NCBI GenBank assembly: GCA_021809365.1
Contig: JAKBAC010000074.1
Span: 1 to 15,933 of the forward strand
Origin: Planctomycetota bacterium
Lineage (GTDB): Bacteria > Planctomycetota > Phycisphaerae > WQYP01
Length of the DNA: 15,933 bases
Reading direction: 5' to 3'
The notes beneath the pieces are model-generated. The model was given only the letters and a program-made list of their open reading frames with translations, searched no databases and had not been told where the DNA came from. The position numbers and the translations under genes are program-made. Positions 15,740 to 15,933 of this stretch are shown piece after piece. How positions within the stretch are numbered: position 1 is the first letter of the stretch; every line of letters begins with the position of its first letter.

Positions 15740-15933
15740 ATGATTCCACTGATGCAGTTTTTACTCACGAAGTTTACATACGTAGCGCTGGCGTTGATTT
15801 TAATTGCGGCCGGGTGTGGTGTGCCTATTCCAGAAGATGTTCCCCTGATTTTTTCAGGATATCTCTGCAATTCCCGGCAAAGCCCTCTGGCGGATTTGAT
15901 CCCCAAAACAAAATCGGCAACGAAAAAATTCAT
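15740..15933 (+). CDS. DedA-family membrane protein, N-terminal fragment cut by window edge
   Basis: A frame opens with ATG at 15740 and stays open to the right edge (64 codons). It reads a hydrophobic segment (FLLTKFTYVALALILIAAG, residues 7-25) followed by CGVPIPEDVPLIFSGYL (26-42). The G-x-PxPED-x-PL-x-G pattern right after a first hydrophobic segment is typical of DedA/SNARE-associated membrane proteins, which in several bacteria act in lipid-carrier transport and envelope homeostasis. An in-frame TAA at 15719-15721 shows the start cannot be much earlier. AAGGAG lies at 15720-15724, about 15 bases before the ATG, which is long spacing; the G-run at 15730-15733 is closer. The remainder is outside the window. 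Confidence 0.75.
   Translation, partial: MIPLMQFLLTKFTYVALALILIAAGCGVPIPEDVPLIFSGYLCNSRQSPLADLIPKTKSATKKF

Overview
The window looks like chromosomal DNA of a Gram-negative planctomycete, most likely from the Phycisphaerae. This placement is an inference. It rests on a PSP1/RicT protein with a long low-complexity tail, a YdjY-domain secreted protein, a membrane-anchored propeller protein with an unusual C-terminal sandwich-like region, lipid A and GDP-mannose genes, and a mixed order of housekeeping and hypothetical genes. There are no rRNA genes, tRNA genes, CRISPR arrays, transposases or phage genes. The coding genes look intact, except that the first and last are cut by the window edges.

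Layout. At 1-1212 (-) is a PSP1/RicT-family gene whose C-terminus runs off the left edge. At 1402-1926 (+) is a small fasciclin-domain lipoprotein, divergent from it. At 1935-3266 (-) is a dihydrolipoamide acyltransferase (E2 of pyruvate dehydrogenase), tail to tail with the lipoprotein gene with only 8 bases between stops. At 3528-5279 (+) is prolyl-tRNA synthetase, divergent from E2 across a 261-base region with candidate promoters and a four-run G-quadruplex motif. At 5372-7897 (+) is a membrane-anchored protein with about seven propeller repeats and a C-terminal region of unknown function. At 7898-8273 is a 376-base gap holding the main non-coding curiosity: a 29-base near-perfect inverted repeat with a 61-base spacer, whose right end runs into three tandem AT-rich repeats. 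At 8274-8900 (+) is a divergent Fe/Mn superoxide-dismutase-family protein, followed at 8949-9326 (+) by a zinc-ribbon membrane protein. At 9432-12123 (-) is a three-gene set, manC, ruvX and lpxD, in that transcription order. At 12255-13889 (+) is a secreted YdjY-domain protein. At 14159-15586 (+) is a cytoplasmic TPR protein. From 15740 to the right edge (+) is the start of a DedA-family membrane protein.

How the genes fit together. Several products belong to the Gram-negative envelope: LpxD (lipid A acylation), ManC (GDP-mannose for surface polysaccharide), the lipoprotein, the secreted YdjY protein and DedA. ProRS, E2 and RuvX are core metabolism or information genes. No complete new pathway or defence system is visible. 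The observations most worth following are the inverted-repeat/tandem-repeat element, the propeller-sandwich protein, the SOD homologue with altered second-shell residues, and the G-rich segment upstream of proS.
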